A program made the position numbers and the translations under genes. Positions 38,568-50,145 of a stretch of DNA of 64,000 bases are shown here, piece by piece (position 1 is the stretch's first letter; every line of letters starts with the position of its first letter). Below the pieces are notes generated by a model. The model saw only the letters and a list, made by a program, of their open reading frames with translations. It was not told the origin of the DNA and searched no databases. This stretch comes from Riptortus pedestris (lineage: Eukaryota > Arthropoda > Insecta > Hemiptera > Alydidae). The stretch is taken from contig CM032232.1 in assembly GCA_019009955.1 (NCBI GenBank), forward strand, positions 73,772,501 through 73,836,500. Reading direction: 5' to 3'.

Positions 38568-39527
38568 CCGTCACGCAGGGGCTGCGTAAACTAAGCAGAT
38601 TTCGCACGCGAAGGTCTATTAGGTTAATAGATAAATATAAAAAAAGGTAACACTACCATGAATGTTAAGTGAATAAATACAAACGGTAATGAGAAATCTT
38701 TCAGTCAATTTACAAGTTAATAATCTCTACAAAGGAAATGTCTGAATTGGAAACAAACAGGCCAGCCAACCTCGCAGCACTGAATAGATAGACAAACAAT
38801 TAATGAAGTATATCTGAATATAACATATTAATTTTATTGAAAACAATTTACTAAAACTAGTGCTGTAATTTGTAATGAATCAGAAATCAGTTTTACCTCA
38901 ATCACTCATATTTTAGTAATACAAGAACAAAAGAAGGGGGAGAGGGTCAACAGAACGTGTTTGCATCTATCTCACAAAGTAAAAGTTCAAGGAAAACAAT
39001 ATTTGGTATTAACATAGTAATGAAGTGGTTCATGAAATAACAGCTTATTGTTAATATGAAATAAGTAGAAGTGGTGATTTCCTGAAGGCTGAAAACTGAA
39101 TTATGCAAATTTCTCGGTTAATATTCAGGATAGAGAATACATGTATATAACAGTATTTATAGTAAATTTAATTTTCAATAAGATTGGTTCTATACAAGTT
39201 TTTGAGTTATAGTAACGGAGATATTTCGAATTTTCGAAATTCCTCCCCTCTAAACCCCCCCCTCTTCACCCGATTTCAGCGGTTAAGGAACTTGATTTTT
39301 CTTTTTCCATAGAACGACTAAATGTCAAGTTTGGTAACGATTAAAAAATAATTGCGACCGCTGGAGCGGTAACAACCTTATATATATATATATATATATA
39401 TATACTGTTTTGAACGGACCTCATTTTCGTTATCTCTTAGGTAGGATCGGGGCGTTCGAAGAAAAATTTCGAAAATCGTGTCATGAGAACGACCTCAATA
39501 GCTGATTTCCCTTAAGGGAAATCTGCT
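38568..39527 (-). repeat. Family A repeat, long form, with 8-bp flanking duplication
   Basis: It starts 'ccgtcacgcaggggctgcgt' and ends 'cccttaagggaaatctgct'. AATAAATT is found immediately outside both ends (38560-38567 and 39528-39535). About 350 bp more than the short form sits between the 3' end and the middle. A TA tract is at 39379-39405. The exact 8-bp duplication supports a cut-and-paste DNA transposon origin and fixes the element ends as AGCAG...GACGG. Confidence 0.9.
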
Positions 39528-39555
39528 AATAAATTAATATTCTCTATTTTTACAG

Positions 39556-39617
39556 GAAAAACAGCGACTAAGCTGAACATGGGGCATGGGTGTTCGAAAG
39601 GAAAATCACATTATTAG
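39556..39617 (+). other. Candidate terminal exon
   Basis: 'ctctatttttacag' precedes a segment open in one frame after two bases: 'KTATKLNMGHGCSKGKSHY' then TAG at 39615-39617. An AATAAA lies at 39669-39674. The entry phase (one base carried over) matches the exit phase of the 27596-27667 candidate. It is short and not recognised. The acceptor sits only about 28 bp from a transposon end, so chance remains likely. Confidence 0.25.
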
Positions 39618-39684
39618 AAATGGTGCTAATTTGGCCAACAGCAAATACAATTTGTAACCCAGGATAATAATAAATAAGATTTAA

Positions 39685-39898
39685 AGGGGTTTAGGTTAGC
39701 CGTTTGAGTTAAAGCGTTTACTTTAATCTCACATGATAAACCTAGAGTGGCGAGTTCGATTCTTGCCTGGGCAAAGGACATTTTTTAGTGACGAACTTAT
39801 TAAATAAAATCCTTAGTCTCACCGTCCAACCCGACTTTTGATAACACATCCCAATTAGCCATAGCAGCAAAAAGTGAACGTTAATAATAATAATAAGA
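39685..39898 (+). repeat. tRNA-derived SINE, full length with small body deletion
   Basis: Head with B-box 'gagttcgattcttgcc'. The 'ccaccctggctagaaaagg' part of the body is replaced by a shorter sequence. The tail is (TAA)n. Confidence 0.88.
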
Positions 39899-41130
39899 TT
39901 TAGGAGTTAAATCCCGTATGAATTTTTAAAAGGTTCCCATATATTCCCACTGAAGTTACACCTCTTGAAGATACATTCTTTTTCAAGCAGTACATACATT
40001 GGTGTATTTTTCTTGTTTCTAATTGCCCCACTCGTCAGTGCAATAGAAAAAATTCAATTTTTTTGATGAAGATCAATGTCTTAGCGACCAGTGCAAATTC
40101 AGGTCTATAATAAATAATAATGTAATTTTCATATCCTGTATAGCATTCATGTCAATAATATGATATCTAATAAAAAAAATCTCTCGGCTGGTTTGTAAAT
40201 TAATGGATCGATATGTTTTTTTATTTTTTATCGATTTGCAGATTGAATTCACAATTATTGATAAAAAATGTGTAAATGCGATCTCATGTTTAGCTATTGA
40301 TACATTTCAGGGCTTAGTAATTCATTTTCCGCATACATATTATCCAAAGTCCTGTCAACCCTTTTCAAGGTAAAAATCCCCTGACCCTCTCCCTTCACAC
40401 ATTTTATTTCATCCATAATATTTTTATTTTTTGTAGTGGCTTTAGAGGTTATTGGTAGTATTATCGATAATCTTTTGTCAAGTTCAAAATGTGTTTATAG
40501 AAATTAAATGATTATGTAAAACCTGGCTGTCAAAACCGTCATGGCCGGTCGATTCTTGTACATCTGGACCGATTAAAAATAATCGTTTTCAGCCTGTTGA
40601 ATACCGGTTAGTAATTTGGAATGTCAAGTTTTTTTACTATGTACTTCTACTAGATTGGTTAGTTTGGGAAAATTTGTTCCTGTAAATGAAACGTTATTAC
40701 GGGTTTTTCAAACCACCATTATGGAGCCGCTATCTATTATGGATCTAGAATGCTCCACCATAATGCAATAAAGCCTCTGAAATGACGCTGCAGAAGTATT
40801 CCGTTCGTTCCATATCTCATCTTCGGGTTCAGATATATTTATTCGACATATGTTTAATTGAAAATAAAGAGTTAATTAAGGCGCCAGTATTAGCATCAGA
40901 ATAACGTTGTACAGATTCTGAAGATCCAGCTGATGGCAGCTTATATGATTCGATTACAAATAAATCTTTACTAACTAAAGACCAGGTAAAAAGATTCGCT
41001 TATTTACACTAATTCCTTCAAAATAGGAACCTTTATTCCCTATATAGTCAAATTGAAGAACTAAAATCCCATTAAAATATGTTAACTCTAATAAACTCTT
41101 TTTATTTTACTTATTTGTTTATCTTAACAA
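39899..41130. other. AT-rich, nothing recognised
   Basis: No supported feature before the Penelope-like remnant. Confidence 0.45.
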
Positions 41131-42310
41131 AGGTGTCTTTTTTCCTTTGGGAGGTTCTGTGGCTCTGATATTCTCTCAGCTCTCGCGCTCGATCTCCATC
41201 GTGAACTCAATGTTGGGGTGTATTGAGTTAAGATGCTCCAGACATTCTTCTAAGTTTTCCTCTCCATGTGGCCATACGACCCATCCACATATCTGAACCA
41301 TGTTTTCGGTTGGAGTCTTGCTGTTTCCAGTGCCATCTTTTCAAATTTCTCCATGTAAGCTTCCGCTGCATTTGGACTGAATGGCGACCCCATGCTGGCT
41401 CCCTCCATTTGTTAGTAGAAATTGCCGTTGAATAAAAAATATGTAGATTGTAGGCATATTTTGGCTAGCTGGGCTTCCTTTTCCGTTAAGAATTCCTCAA
41501 GTAGTTTCTTCATCTTTTCAATGTACAATTCTCTCTTAATAACAACGGTCGCATTTCCTTTGTCGGCTGGCAGGACTAGTATGTCGTCTTGTTGTTTTAT
41601 TTACTTCAACGCATGGAGTTCCTCTTTTGTGAGATTTCGTTTAGGTGGTTTGGCTTGGCGTAGAATGCGTGAAATCTCTCCGCGAATCTCTTCGGCTTTC
41701 TCTTCTTCCAGATGGCGTATGGCACATTCTATGCCCACAATTATTTTGTCGTAGGGGATTTTTCCAGGAGCGACTGCAAAGTTGAAGCCGTTGGAAAGTA
41801 ATTCGATCCATTCCTTTTTTAGGGGTTCCTCTGTAAGGTTAATGACGACGTTTTCCAAATCTTCTGGGGTGTTAGCTGGTCTTGGCTGTTGTGCTAACTG
41901 CAACTTGTGGAATTTGTGTTTTTGGGTGTCTTGTATCTTGCGTTTTCTCCTTTCCCCTTCGCTCCATACTATGCTGTCTACTTTTGACCAATCAGTGGTG
42001 CTGATGACATTACTGAGTGACAGATGCTCTCGGAATAATTCGTTCTCTGTATGTGCAAGAGACTTCCGTGTATCTCCAATCATGGCTCTTAACATTATTA
42101 ACGAGCATCTTTTGGTTGCCTTCCTCAACGTCTTCTCCTTGTTCCTGATCTTAGCACATTTGGGAGTGACCTGATGGTCTCTGCATCGCTTTAGAAATTC
42201 TAATCTGCAGAGGAGTTATATCCTCCTGATGCTCTTCTTCTCAAAACTCCTCACTCTCCGAGTGATCTCCTCCCCATAGAGGTTATTCAAATAAACTCGT
42301 AGACTCGGTC
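41131..42310 (-). pseudogene. Penelope-like retroelement, decayed RT open reading frame
   Basis: Read on the minus strand, the frame starts near 42310 with 'RVYLNNLYGEEITRRVRSF'. After a stop it continues 'LEFLKRCRDHQVTPKCAKI', the typical Penelope N-terminal block. Next comes 'WIELLSNGFNFAVAPGKIP', then a TAA, then 'DDILVLPADKGNATVV', the conserved RT motif of this group. After 'LTEKEAQLAK' a large part of the RT is missing. It resumes at 'YXQMEGASMGSPFSPN' and 'WFRYVDG'. The catalytic YVDD is broken by a small deletion, and the continuation ('WPHGEENLEECLEHLNS') is in another frame. No GIY-YIG domain follows. The copy is dead. Confidence 0.85.
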
Positions 42311-42640
42311 CTGGTCATTAATACTGTTAAGGTCTTCGGGCATTGACCTTGTCTGCATTTTAGTTGCCAACGTTTCGCTAGACATGCTTCTAGCTTCCTC
42401 AGTACAATCTCTGACACTGAAGAGTGTGTGTTCACCTTAGGTATATATGTAGGCCTTGTCCGGTTTCCTTGGGCGAAGTCGTCCCCTCCAGTTGTCTACG
42501 GATACTTCTTCCGGTGGTCGTTCACCCGCTATACCGTCGTTTATGTTTCTTGTCCGTGTTTATGTTAACTCTGTTAAATAGAAACTCTATACCTATTGGT
42601 TATTTCCATACTATATTAACCGATGGCATTATGGATTGGG
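42311..42640 (-). mobile_element. Penelope-like element, terminal-repeat-like leader
   Basis: This lies upstream of the RT frame on the minus strand and contains a hammerhead-like core at 42373-42402 within 'gcgaaacgttggcaac'. Its GC content matches the coding part. The boundary near 42640 is approximate. Confidence 0.5.
42373..42402 (-). ncRNA. Hammerhead-like core in a Penelope leader
   Basis: On the minus strand CTGAGGA is followed by one extra A, a perfect 6-bp stem GCTAGA/TCTAGC with a 6-nt loop, and GAAA. GTT-GGC-AAC could form a minimal stem III. Penelope-like terminal repeats are known to carry hammerhead ribozymes, often with a minimal stem III. Stem I and cleavage are unverified. 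Confidence 0.5.
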
Positions 42641-43607
42641 GAAACTCGAAAAATCATATTTTATCATTTAAATAGCGTAAGACAGCAGTAAGATTCGTAT
42701 TTAATGCAAATCCAGACAGAGAGACAACATTCAGGCCGACATTGTAGACTCAAAAATAATGCATTTTCTTTCAATATATTTATTCTAAATATTAAAGTTT
42801 GTGAAAAAAAAAACATTACAAAGATAATAAAACGCATAATCGTAGGATGAATATGGTTCAAACTCTCCGTCAATAATCATTTTGGGAACAATAAAATTAC
42901 CGCACTGCCCGACTGTGCCAAATATATACTTTTGCTTACGAAAATGAATTAAGTTCATATCAGAAGGATGTTTTTACGTGCAAGATGAATACTAACAAAA
43001 AATTTTAAGTGTAAAATAATATTTGTCACAATAATTGATCAAAGAATACGGGTATTTATTATTACAGTTTATTTTTAAAGTGAATAGCATAAATGACCCA
43101 TTAGTAATTTGAGAATAATAATGAAAGTGGTTAATAAGTTACAAATGCCTATTATATTTGTAAATAATTATTTATTTATAAGAATTATTTAATTAATTTA
43201 CATAAGTTAATTATTTAACTAATAGATGCTAGGATACACATTCTTTGAATTTGTGATATTTTTCACATAATGTATTATTTAAGTTATTTATGTAAAAATA
43301 TTTATAGAAACTAACTCTAATTTTCTTAAAATTAACAACTTCGTTGAAGCAAACCATAATTACCAAATCTATTACTTTAAAAATAATTTTGTCTTATCCT
43401 ATTAAGCATTTTTTTATTTATTATAAATAAATACACTTCATTTGATTCTTCGACAATTTCAAAAACTGAAATTAGCCTTAGCAGTCTCATTAAGATATTG
43501 TTGTAGAGTGTCCAAAAAGTTTTTAAAATATTTCGTTTGGAGATTTATAGTTAGGTATCGAAATATTAGCTGCAGAGGCACGTGTGCCAAATTAGGCTAA
43601 GATATTA
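42641..43607. other. AT-rich, nothing recognised
   Basis: Short A/T runs only. Confidence 0.5.
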
Positions 43608-44070
43608 AACTAAAATAATTATTTTAAAACAAGAAGTATATATAATGTTTTTTTATAGCATAAACTAGTATAATAAAGTATTTTTGTCATTGTAATTAAT
43701 AACGAGAATGTCACAAAGCTCTATTACGACCGACAACTTGTATGTGACATAAATTATTAAATAGATTGCTTTTAAGTCTTAAAATAGAAAACGATACAAA
43801 CTACATTTCATATTTTATTCAGAAAAGCAATGATTTTGGTTGTTATACAATATTATAGTTTTTCAGTGATATTGTAGCCACTAATATGTTAAAAGAATTA
43901 TGGTATCTTTTTAGAGACTTTCTTCTGGTAATTTAAGATTTTCATTTAAATATATTATCTGGAGAATGGAAAGACGCTATAATGTGTCGAATCCAATATT
44001 TAGAATCTATGATGATGGGAAGGCAAAAGCTAAAATACGAAAACACATTCATTTATAAATAGGCTTACGT
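43608..44070 (+). repeat. Direct repeat D, copy 1
   Basis: About 460 bp matching 46236-46697 in the same orientation. It shares 'aagtatatataatgttttt', 'cttaaaatagaaaacgatac' and 'gattttcatttaaatatatt'. No frame. The mariner element follows this copy. Confidence 0.88.
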
Positions 44071-44177
44071 GTGTCTTAATATTGAATACGTTGATCAAGC
44101 TTTTTTTGACTAATGATTACTAGTAGATTGACCGTTTGTCAATCTTCTCCATGGTGGGACTAAGCATATGTGCGTGA

Positions 44178-44184
<7 letters not shown>

Positions 44185-44252
<68 letters not shown>
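44185..44252. repeat. (GT)n(TA)n microsatellite, left side of the mariner site
   Basis: About 33 TA units, ending exactly at the mariner inverted repeat. Confidence 0.95.
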
Positions 44253-44256
<4 letters not shown>

Positions 44257-44892
44257 GTTGAAACACATGAAGTGTCCGATTTTTTAAACCCTAATCTTTA
44301 TAAAGGATTAAAACGTTGTGTGTTGATTCCAAGCAAAATATTTACCATCTATAATAAACATTTGTTAATCCTCTAGTCGCAAGCTATGTTTGTTTTTGTC
44401 CCAAGTAGGCTTACATATTTTAGTTTAACATCAATCGGGAACATGGAAACACGCGATTTCTGAATAATTTTCTTTTACGAGTATAAACTTGGTCATTCCG
44501 CGGCCCAGTCAGCAAGGAATATTAATCATGTGTTTGGCGAAGGAAGTGCTAATGAAAGAACTATTCGTCGTTGGTATTCAAAATTTTCTTCAGGAGATAC
44601 GACTTTAGAAAATCAGCCCCGTGGACGACCTCACTCATCAGTGGAGGACGAAGATCTTAAAAAAGCTGTTGAAGAAGACCCTCATAAAACAGTCAGAGAA
44701 CTTGAGTCAGAGCTAGGCACAAGTCATATGACGGTCTCCAGGCATTTAAAACGATTGGATAGGTGAAAAAGCTCGATTCCTGGGTCCCGCACGAGCTCAA
44801 CGAACGTCAGCAGTTAAAACGCCAAGAGACGTGTGTTTCTTTGCTTGCTCGTCAAAGAACCACCGACCACATGTTTCAATCAATGTTACAAC

Positions 44893-44896
<4 letters not shown>
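44253..44896 (+). mobile_element. mariner element, internally deleted, inserted in (TA)n
   Basis: The left end is TTGGGTTGAAACA and the reverse complement of the right end is TTGGGTTGTAACA. The flanking TA at each side is part of the microsatellite, as expected for mariner target choice. About 640 bp remain of a usual ~1.3 kb. The loss removes the catalytic half of the transposase and most of the 3' part. Confidence 0.9.
44443..44860 (+). pseudogene. mariner transposase, N-terminal half, broken
   Basis: ATG at 44443 opens 'METRDF', then a TGA at 44461. The same frame continues 'YEYKLGHSAAQSARNINHVF' and 'GEGSANERTIRRWYSKF', the paired helix-turn-helix DNA-binding region, then 'ENQPRGRPHS' (the GRP linker). 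After 'VSRHLKRLD' a one-base loss shifts the frame. The next frame reads 'KKLDSWVPHELNERQQ', the WVPHEL signature, to 'SLLARQ'. There the sequence jumps to the 3' end. All three catalytic Asp residues are missing. Confidence 0.9.

Positions 44897-44981
<85 letters not shown>
44897..44981. repeat. (TA)n(GA)n compound microsatellite, right side of the mariner site
   Basis: TA units to about 44935 followed by GA units to about 44981. Confidence 0.95.
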
Positions 44982-44983
<2 letters not shown>

Positions 44984-45064
44984 TCTTGTAAGAGTAATGA
45001 GCCATATTTCTGAATTTAAAACATTTTATTTTTTTATTCGTATTTATCCGTATTGAGTTGTTCA

Positions 45065-45300
45065 TAAGAATGAAGACCACACCCTGCAAAGAGGTTAGAA
45101 CAGAGTTGATCAATCTGTGGCGAGAATGACATTTTCTTACGGGAGCTTAAACTCTTCTGTGGAGAGAGGTCATGTAGTTGGCTCTGGATTTGTCTACGAT
45201 TGAAGAGTTCTGAATGTTCCTGTTTATTGGTTCCTTCAAATTTCTCAAAGACAAATATTTTTTCTAATAAATTTACTTGAAAGCCTCATATCAGAGTTAA
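45065..45300 (+). pseudogene. Possible LINE endonuclease fragment
   Basis: Translated pieces such as 'GHVVGSGFVYD' followed by 'RVLNVPVYWF' recall the central part of LINE apurinic endonuclease domains, but stops interrupt every frame. The likeness is weak and no catalytic residue can be placed. Confidence 0.25.
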
Positions 45301-46235
45301 GGCTTTAGGCGTTAACACATTTTAATTAATTGGATATCTCGGCTAACAAAAAAGCATAGTTATAGTTATATTTCATTGGAAGTTTGTTAAGTAAAGAAGT
45401 CCCTCATATTGTTAACATGGACGGTCCTCATACGTCTTCTTAACGAAGAACGTTAGAAAAGATTAATAAGTTATTTAATGAAACTATAATTGGTAATTTC
45501 AATTAAATTATGGAATAATTCGCCACATTATTAAAGGCAGGCGAATGAGCAGTCATATTGACAGAGCAATTGTGATTCCAAGTTCTACTCCTGCTCACTC
45601 CTGTAATTGGTTGAATATAAGCAAACTTCTCTGCCAAGTACCGAGAACTATCCGACTCCCTAAGTGGATTAGAACACTATTGTTCCTTTCTCAAGGTTTC
45701 ACAATACAACAGGGGTAAATATCACTCACAAGATGACGTCAGTCTTGTTCGTTTTGTGTCAGAATGCGGGGCGACCTACATTCTTACTAAACTTACATAA
45801 AAAGAATATTGAAACATATCAAACAGGGCCTGACCACCTAAGAAGAAAAAGTTATACATTAATTTGCTTACCTGATTGGAGATGAATTTATGTACGATTT
45901 ATTTCCACATTCATTTATTAATATACTCTTAATTATAATACTATTAAAGATATTAACCACGTCCGTCTAATTTTCGTTTTTTATTTTCCCTTTTTAATTT
46001 GGCTATACATGTTTTCATTATTAAGACATAAAAACTAAATTTTTCCTCAAATATTTTAAGCAGTGGCGCGTAATTATTAGGTTAATGTTTCCCCAATTTT
46101 ACATCTGTTATTAGGAATTTTCGGAAGAGGAGTGATAGAGTACCTCTGCAATTAACTTTAGCTAAAATTAATTCCAGGATGGAATATCAAACACCCGGAA
46201 AATTCCTCTTCCAATTTAACGTGAGTAATATTTCT
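45301..46235. other. Nothing recognised
   Basis: Moderately AT-rich; no supported frame. Confidence 0.45.
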
Positions 46236-46697
46236 ATAATAATTGTTTTTAAACAAAAAGTATATATAATGTTTTTCTTTAACAAGAAGTACTATAATAA
46301 AGTATTATTGCCACTGAAATTAATAACGAAAATGTCACAAGCTCTTTTACGACAGACAACTTGTACGTGACATAAAGTATTAAATGGATTGTTTTTATGT
46401 CTTAAAATAGAAAACGATACGTACATTACATTTCGTATTTTATTTAGAAATGCGATAATTTTGGCTGATATCCAATATTACAGTTTTTCAGCGGTAATGA
46501 AGCCACTAGTATGTTAAAAGAATTCTGTTATTTTTAAGATACTCGTACTTTCTTGGGGTGATGTAAGATTTTCATTTAAATATATTATCTAAAGATTGGA
46601 AAGACTATAATGTGTCAAATTTAATATCTAGAATCTATGATGATGGGAAAGTAGATTCTAAAATAAGAAAACGTATCCGTTAATAAATAGACGTACC
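46236..46697 (+). repeat. Direct repeat D, copy 2
   Basis: Second copy of the 43608-44070 repeat, diverged by scattered substitutions and small indels. Confidence 0.88.
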
Positions 46698-47279
46698 TAT
46701 TCACAACCCGGTGTACATATTTCTCAGCTTCCGTAATTTTCAGGCATTTGTAAAAACATTTTAGCATTTACAAATTCCACATGAGGAAGTGACATTTTTA
46801 ACTTATATAGGGTTAAATATAATAAAAAACAACGCTTAACTCATTCAGAGGTGTTAATATAAAATCAAGCACACACTAACTACCATAACAGATAAGTGAA
46901 CGCCTTTTAACATACTTACAATTTATCATAAAAACCACAATTCCTGAATTATTGGAAAGTCCGTCCATGTTAGAGTGACAGGCTGATGATGTCCTGAAAC
47001 ATTCTATCCTCCTTTTCTCATATAATAAGAATCATGAAAACATAAAGTAAAAACATTGAAGCTGGAGATAAGATGTTTATTCATACTGAAGCATTAGTTA
47101 AAACACTCTAGTGCTTTTGAGGGTTAAGTAAAATAGAAAGAAAAATACAAATAACTTAATACTCGAGTTATTAAATAAATTGTAAAACGAAAATTGTAGT
47201 ATATCCATTACTCTGTTAAAAAAAAATTGGGTATATAACATTTCTCATTTGGGTGCATTTTATCGGAGATTTAGATGAT
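46698..47279. other. AT-rich, nothing recognised
   Basis: No supported feature. Confidence 0.5.
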
Positions 47280-47395
47280 TTTGTATTTTACTCCCTCATT
47301 AATCCCCTGGTCAGATTATGGAACTTCATCCTTAGATCTATATTAATTGTTTAAATTCTGAGTATGGTAATGTTGCGGTCTCTAGAGCATAAAAT
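47280..47395 (-). repeat. Diverged family A middle fragment
   Basis: It contains 'ggaacttcatccttagat', 'ttaaattctgagtatggtaa' and 'tgcggtctctagagc', matching the inverted family A middle. Confidence 0.5.
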
Positions 47396-47582
47396 ACTAA
47401 TTGATGGCGTCATTTCGAACATTTATCAATGTATCTCAGATAGTAAAAGTGCTTGGAATAACACGCTTCGTGATATAAAGGCTTAATGTTAATTAGAGGT
47501 ACAATACACCAATTTAAAGAGTTAAGAAATAATAATTAACACGGTTAACATTGGATTTAATGTAAAAATAAATTGAACAAAA

Positions 47583-47804
47583 GGTGCTCAGGTTGGTCAT
47601 ATGAGTTAAAGCGATGACCTTAATCTCACGTGGTAAACCGAGAGTGGCGAGTTCAATTCCCGCCTGGGCAATAGGAATTTATTTAGTGACGGAATTCATT
47701 AAATAAAATCAATTAGTCCCACCCTCGCTTGAAAAGGGTAACCTGTAGATAACCCATCCCAATTAGCCTTAGTTGCAAAAAGTGGACGTTAATAAATAAT
47801 TTAA
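47583..47804 (+). repeat. tRNA-derived SINE, full length
   Basis: Head with B-box 'gagttcaattcccgcc', full body, tail after 'gtggacgttaataaataa'. Confidence 0.9.
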
Positions 47805-47909
47805 TTTAAATAGATCAAAGATTGCAGTAGATTAAATGATTAATAAAATGTATTAATAAATAAATATTAACACAAAAAGCGCTTTAACACTCTCACACGT
47901 ATGCGTGTT

Positions 47910-47981
47910 CCCAGTTCTTAAAATTTGAGATACGAGTACAGCCTTAACACCTGATTTCCCATGAGAGACGGATTTCCTGAG
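47910..47981 (-). repeat. Family A 5' end fragment
   Basis: 'gagatacgagtacagcctta' then 'cacctgatttcccatgagag' matches the inverted start of family A. Together with 47280-47395 it may be one old copy split by the SINE. Confidence 0.55.
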
Positions 47982-48469
47982 TGTATGGGAAAGTTGCAAA
48001 AAAACATAACTAATGCTAGTACAATGAAACATAATAAAATCAATGTATTTTGTAGATTTATTGAACGGAATATTTTGAGAGTAAATACTAAATTATATCC
48101 TAATTTTTAATTCCCGAGAATAATTTTTCAACCTGCTGTGAGACAGTACCCTAAATATCCTAGATCAGTACTCTAACATAGAACTCCAGGTACGTCTACC
48201 AATCCGTAAAAGGACTTCTTCTCTCTATCCCAAAATCTCTATATAAGACACCTAGCTGTGATACATTGTAGAAGGACAATAATTAACAACTAACATGTCA
48301 TACTACCTTTAAATACTTTTCCGTAGCCGTCCGTACCTGTAGATATAAGGCAAAGTAGTAGACTATATTCTTAGGATATCGTGGCTAGGCACCCGATTCA
48401 CGAAGAATTATTCATCCAAACTAGAAATAAAAAAGTATGTAAAAGAAGAAGGAATCCGATTTGAAAAAC
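47982..48469. other. Nothing recognised
   Basis: No supported feature. Confidence 0.45.
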
Positions 48470-49315
48470 GTCAGGCACGCAGGGGCTATGTAAACTAAAC
48501 AGATTTCCCACGTGAAGTTTTGCAATAGATAAATCTACATACTGTTAACACTTAACAACACCGTGAATAAATACAAACAGTAACAAGAAATATTATTAAC
48601 AGGTCTGTCTCACAACTGAAAAGATAGATAGAAATATTCTTCACCGGAAAGAAAAACAATTTGAATGTAACATATTAATTTTATTGAAAATTATTCTCTA
48701 TATCTAAGACTGTAATTTATATTTATTTATTTATTAACGTCAACTTTATGCTACTTAGACTAATTGAGACGGGTTATCTACAGGCTACCACTCGTTTTTA
48801 GCATGGGCAGGACAAAGGATTTTATTTATGTAATGAGTTTATCTCTAAATAAATGCCTATTGCCCAGGCTGGAATCGAACTCGCCACTACAGGTTTACCA
48901 TGTAAGAATGAAGTCAACGGTTTAACTCAATAACTAACCTGAGCCTCCTGTAATTTATAATGAATCAGAATACTTTTTAATCTCGATCACTCAAATTTTG
49001 GTAATCCAAGAACTAGACGTGGGTGGGCGATTAACAGAAAGTATTTGCATGTATCTTGCAAAATAAAGGAAAACAATATTTGGTATTTAACCTTCAAATA
49101 GTTTATTATATAAAAGTGTATAGTTTATGTAGCATGAGTAGGAGTGGGGTTAACTGAAGGCTGAACACTACAAAAAGGCTATTATTTCGGTTAATATTCA
49201 AGATAGAGAGAATAAAAGTATATAACAATATTTATAGTACATTCACTTTTCAATAAGATTGGTCCTATACAATTATTCGATACGACGTATAACAACGGAG
49301 ATATGCTAAAATGAA
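48470..49315 (-). repeat. Family A repeat, long form, 5' end missing, SINE inside
   Basis: It starts 'ggcacgcaggggctatgtaa' and follows the long form at 38568-39527 ('gtaacatattaattttattg', 'gattggtcctatacaa'). It stops after 'gtataacaacggagatatg'. A SINE interrupts it at 48718-48948. Confidence 0.85.
48718..48948 (-). repeat. tRNA-derived SINE inserted in family A, with target duplication
   Basis: 'ctgtaattta' occurs on both sides (ending about 48718 and again from 48949). This marks the SINE ends: the head begins 'ggctcaggtt' and the tail is (TAAA)n. It shows retroposition after this family A copy was in place. Confidence 0.9.
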
Positions 49316-50145
49316 CAAATATTGTTTCTTTTATTCTCCAGAAAATTAAATGATGTAAAAAAATTAATAATATCCTCTTAGCTTTAGTCATAAATGCGGC
49401 CATTGGGATAAAAGGGTGGAGAATAAAGAGAACCGCAGTGGGTGATTAATGATAAAAATGAAGCAGCAGGTTGGTTCGAAGATAATGTAGAATAGTGAAA
49501 GTCAAATAGATCCTTACTGAAACCCTTCACATGTTACAAATGAATGAGTATAAATACTTAAAGCGAGCACAGTAACTCCAAGGGGTTGAATCAAGCGTAG
49601 AGTGAATAACCAAAAACACTTCAGGTTTAAACTGATTTGAGGTTGGCAATAAGTAAATTGAATAAAATAGTCTCATTTTTTTTGAGATTTAATAGAAAAA
49701 GGGAATAATAGAAGACGGAAAGAAAGCCGACTTTGTTCGTCCTATTATTCTTCCTCTCTTCAATCTATTGGCCCGATTCTCAAAGTGGCCCGGTTCTACT
49801 ATGTGATAGTAGAAAAAGTATAGTCAGGTGCTCCCGAATTGATCACCTTGTGAGAATATCCATCAAGTCATCAGGCCATTTTTTGCTATTTGTTTTTAGA
49901 GCGTATACGTCCCACCTTCGATTATAAAAGCTTTTCAGAGAAACGATAAGAAAAAATTCAAGTCTGTTAAAAGCCTGAATGAAGTTTATATTTAGAAATT
50001 AACCTTTCCGATTTTACAACATTCACCTTACCGATGGGAATGCTTTATCATAACTAAAAATACTTATTTCATATTAAGTCATAACTAATTTTAGTAGATC
50101 TCCCCGAAATTGATATTTAAACGTTCCAAACTAAGCGGGTGGCTG
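49316..50145. other. Nothing recognised
   Basis: A 64-codon frame at 49733-49927 has no known domain. Confidence 0.4.

Noticed and set aside
41422..42174. Plus-strand open frames of 110 and 130 codons
   Set aside because: They are antisense to the Penelope-like RT frame and show no domain.
45065..45300. A confident LINE endonuclease call
   Set aside because: Only short, stop-interrupted similarity is visible and no catalytic residue could be placed; kept as a low-confidence feature.
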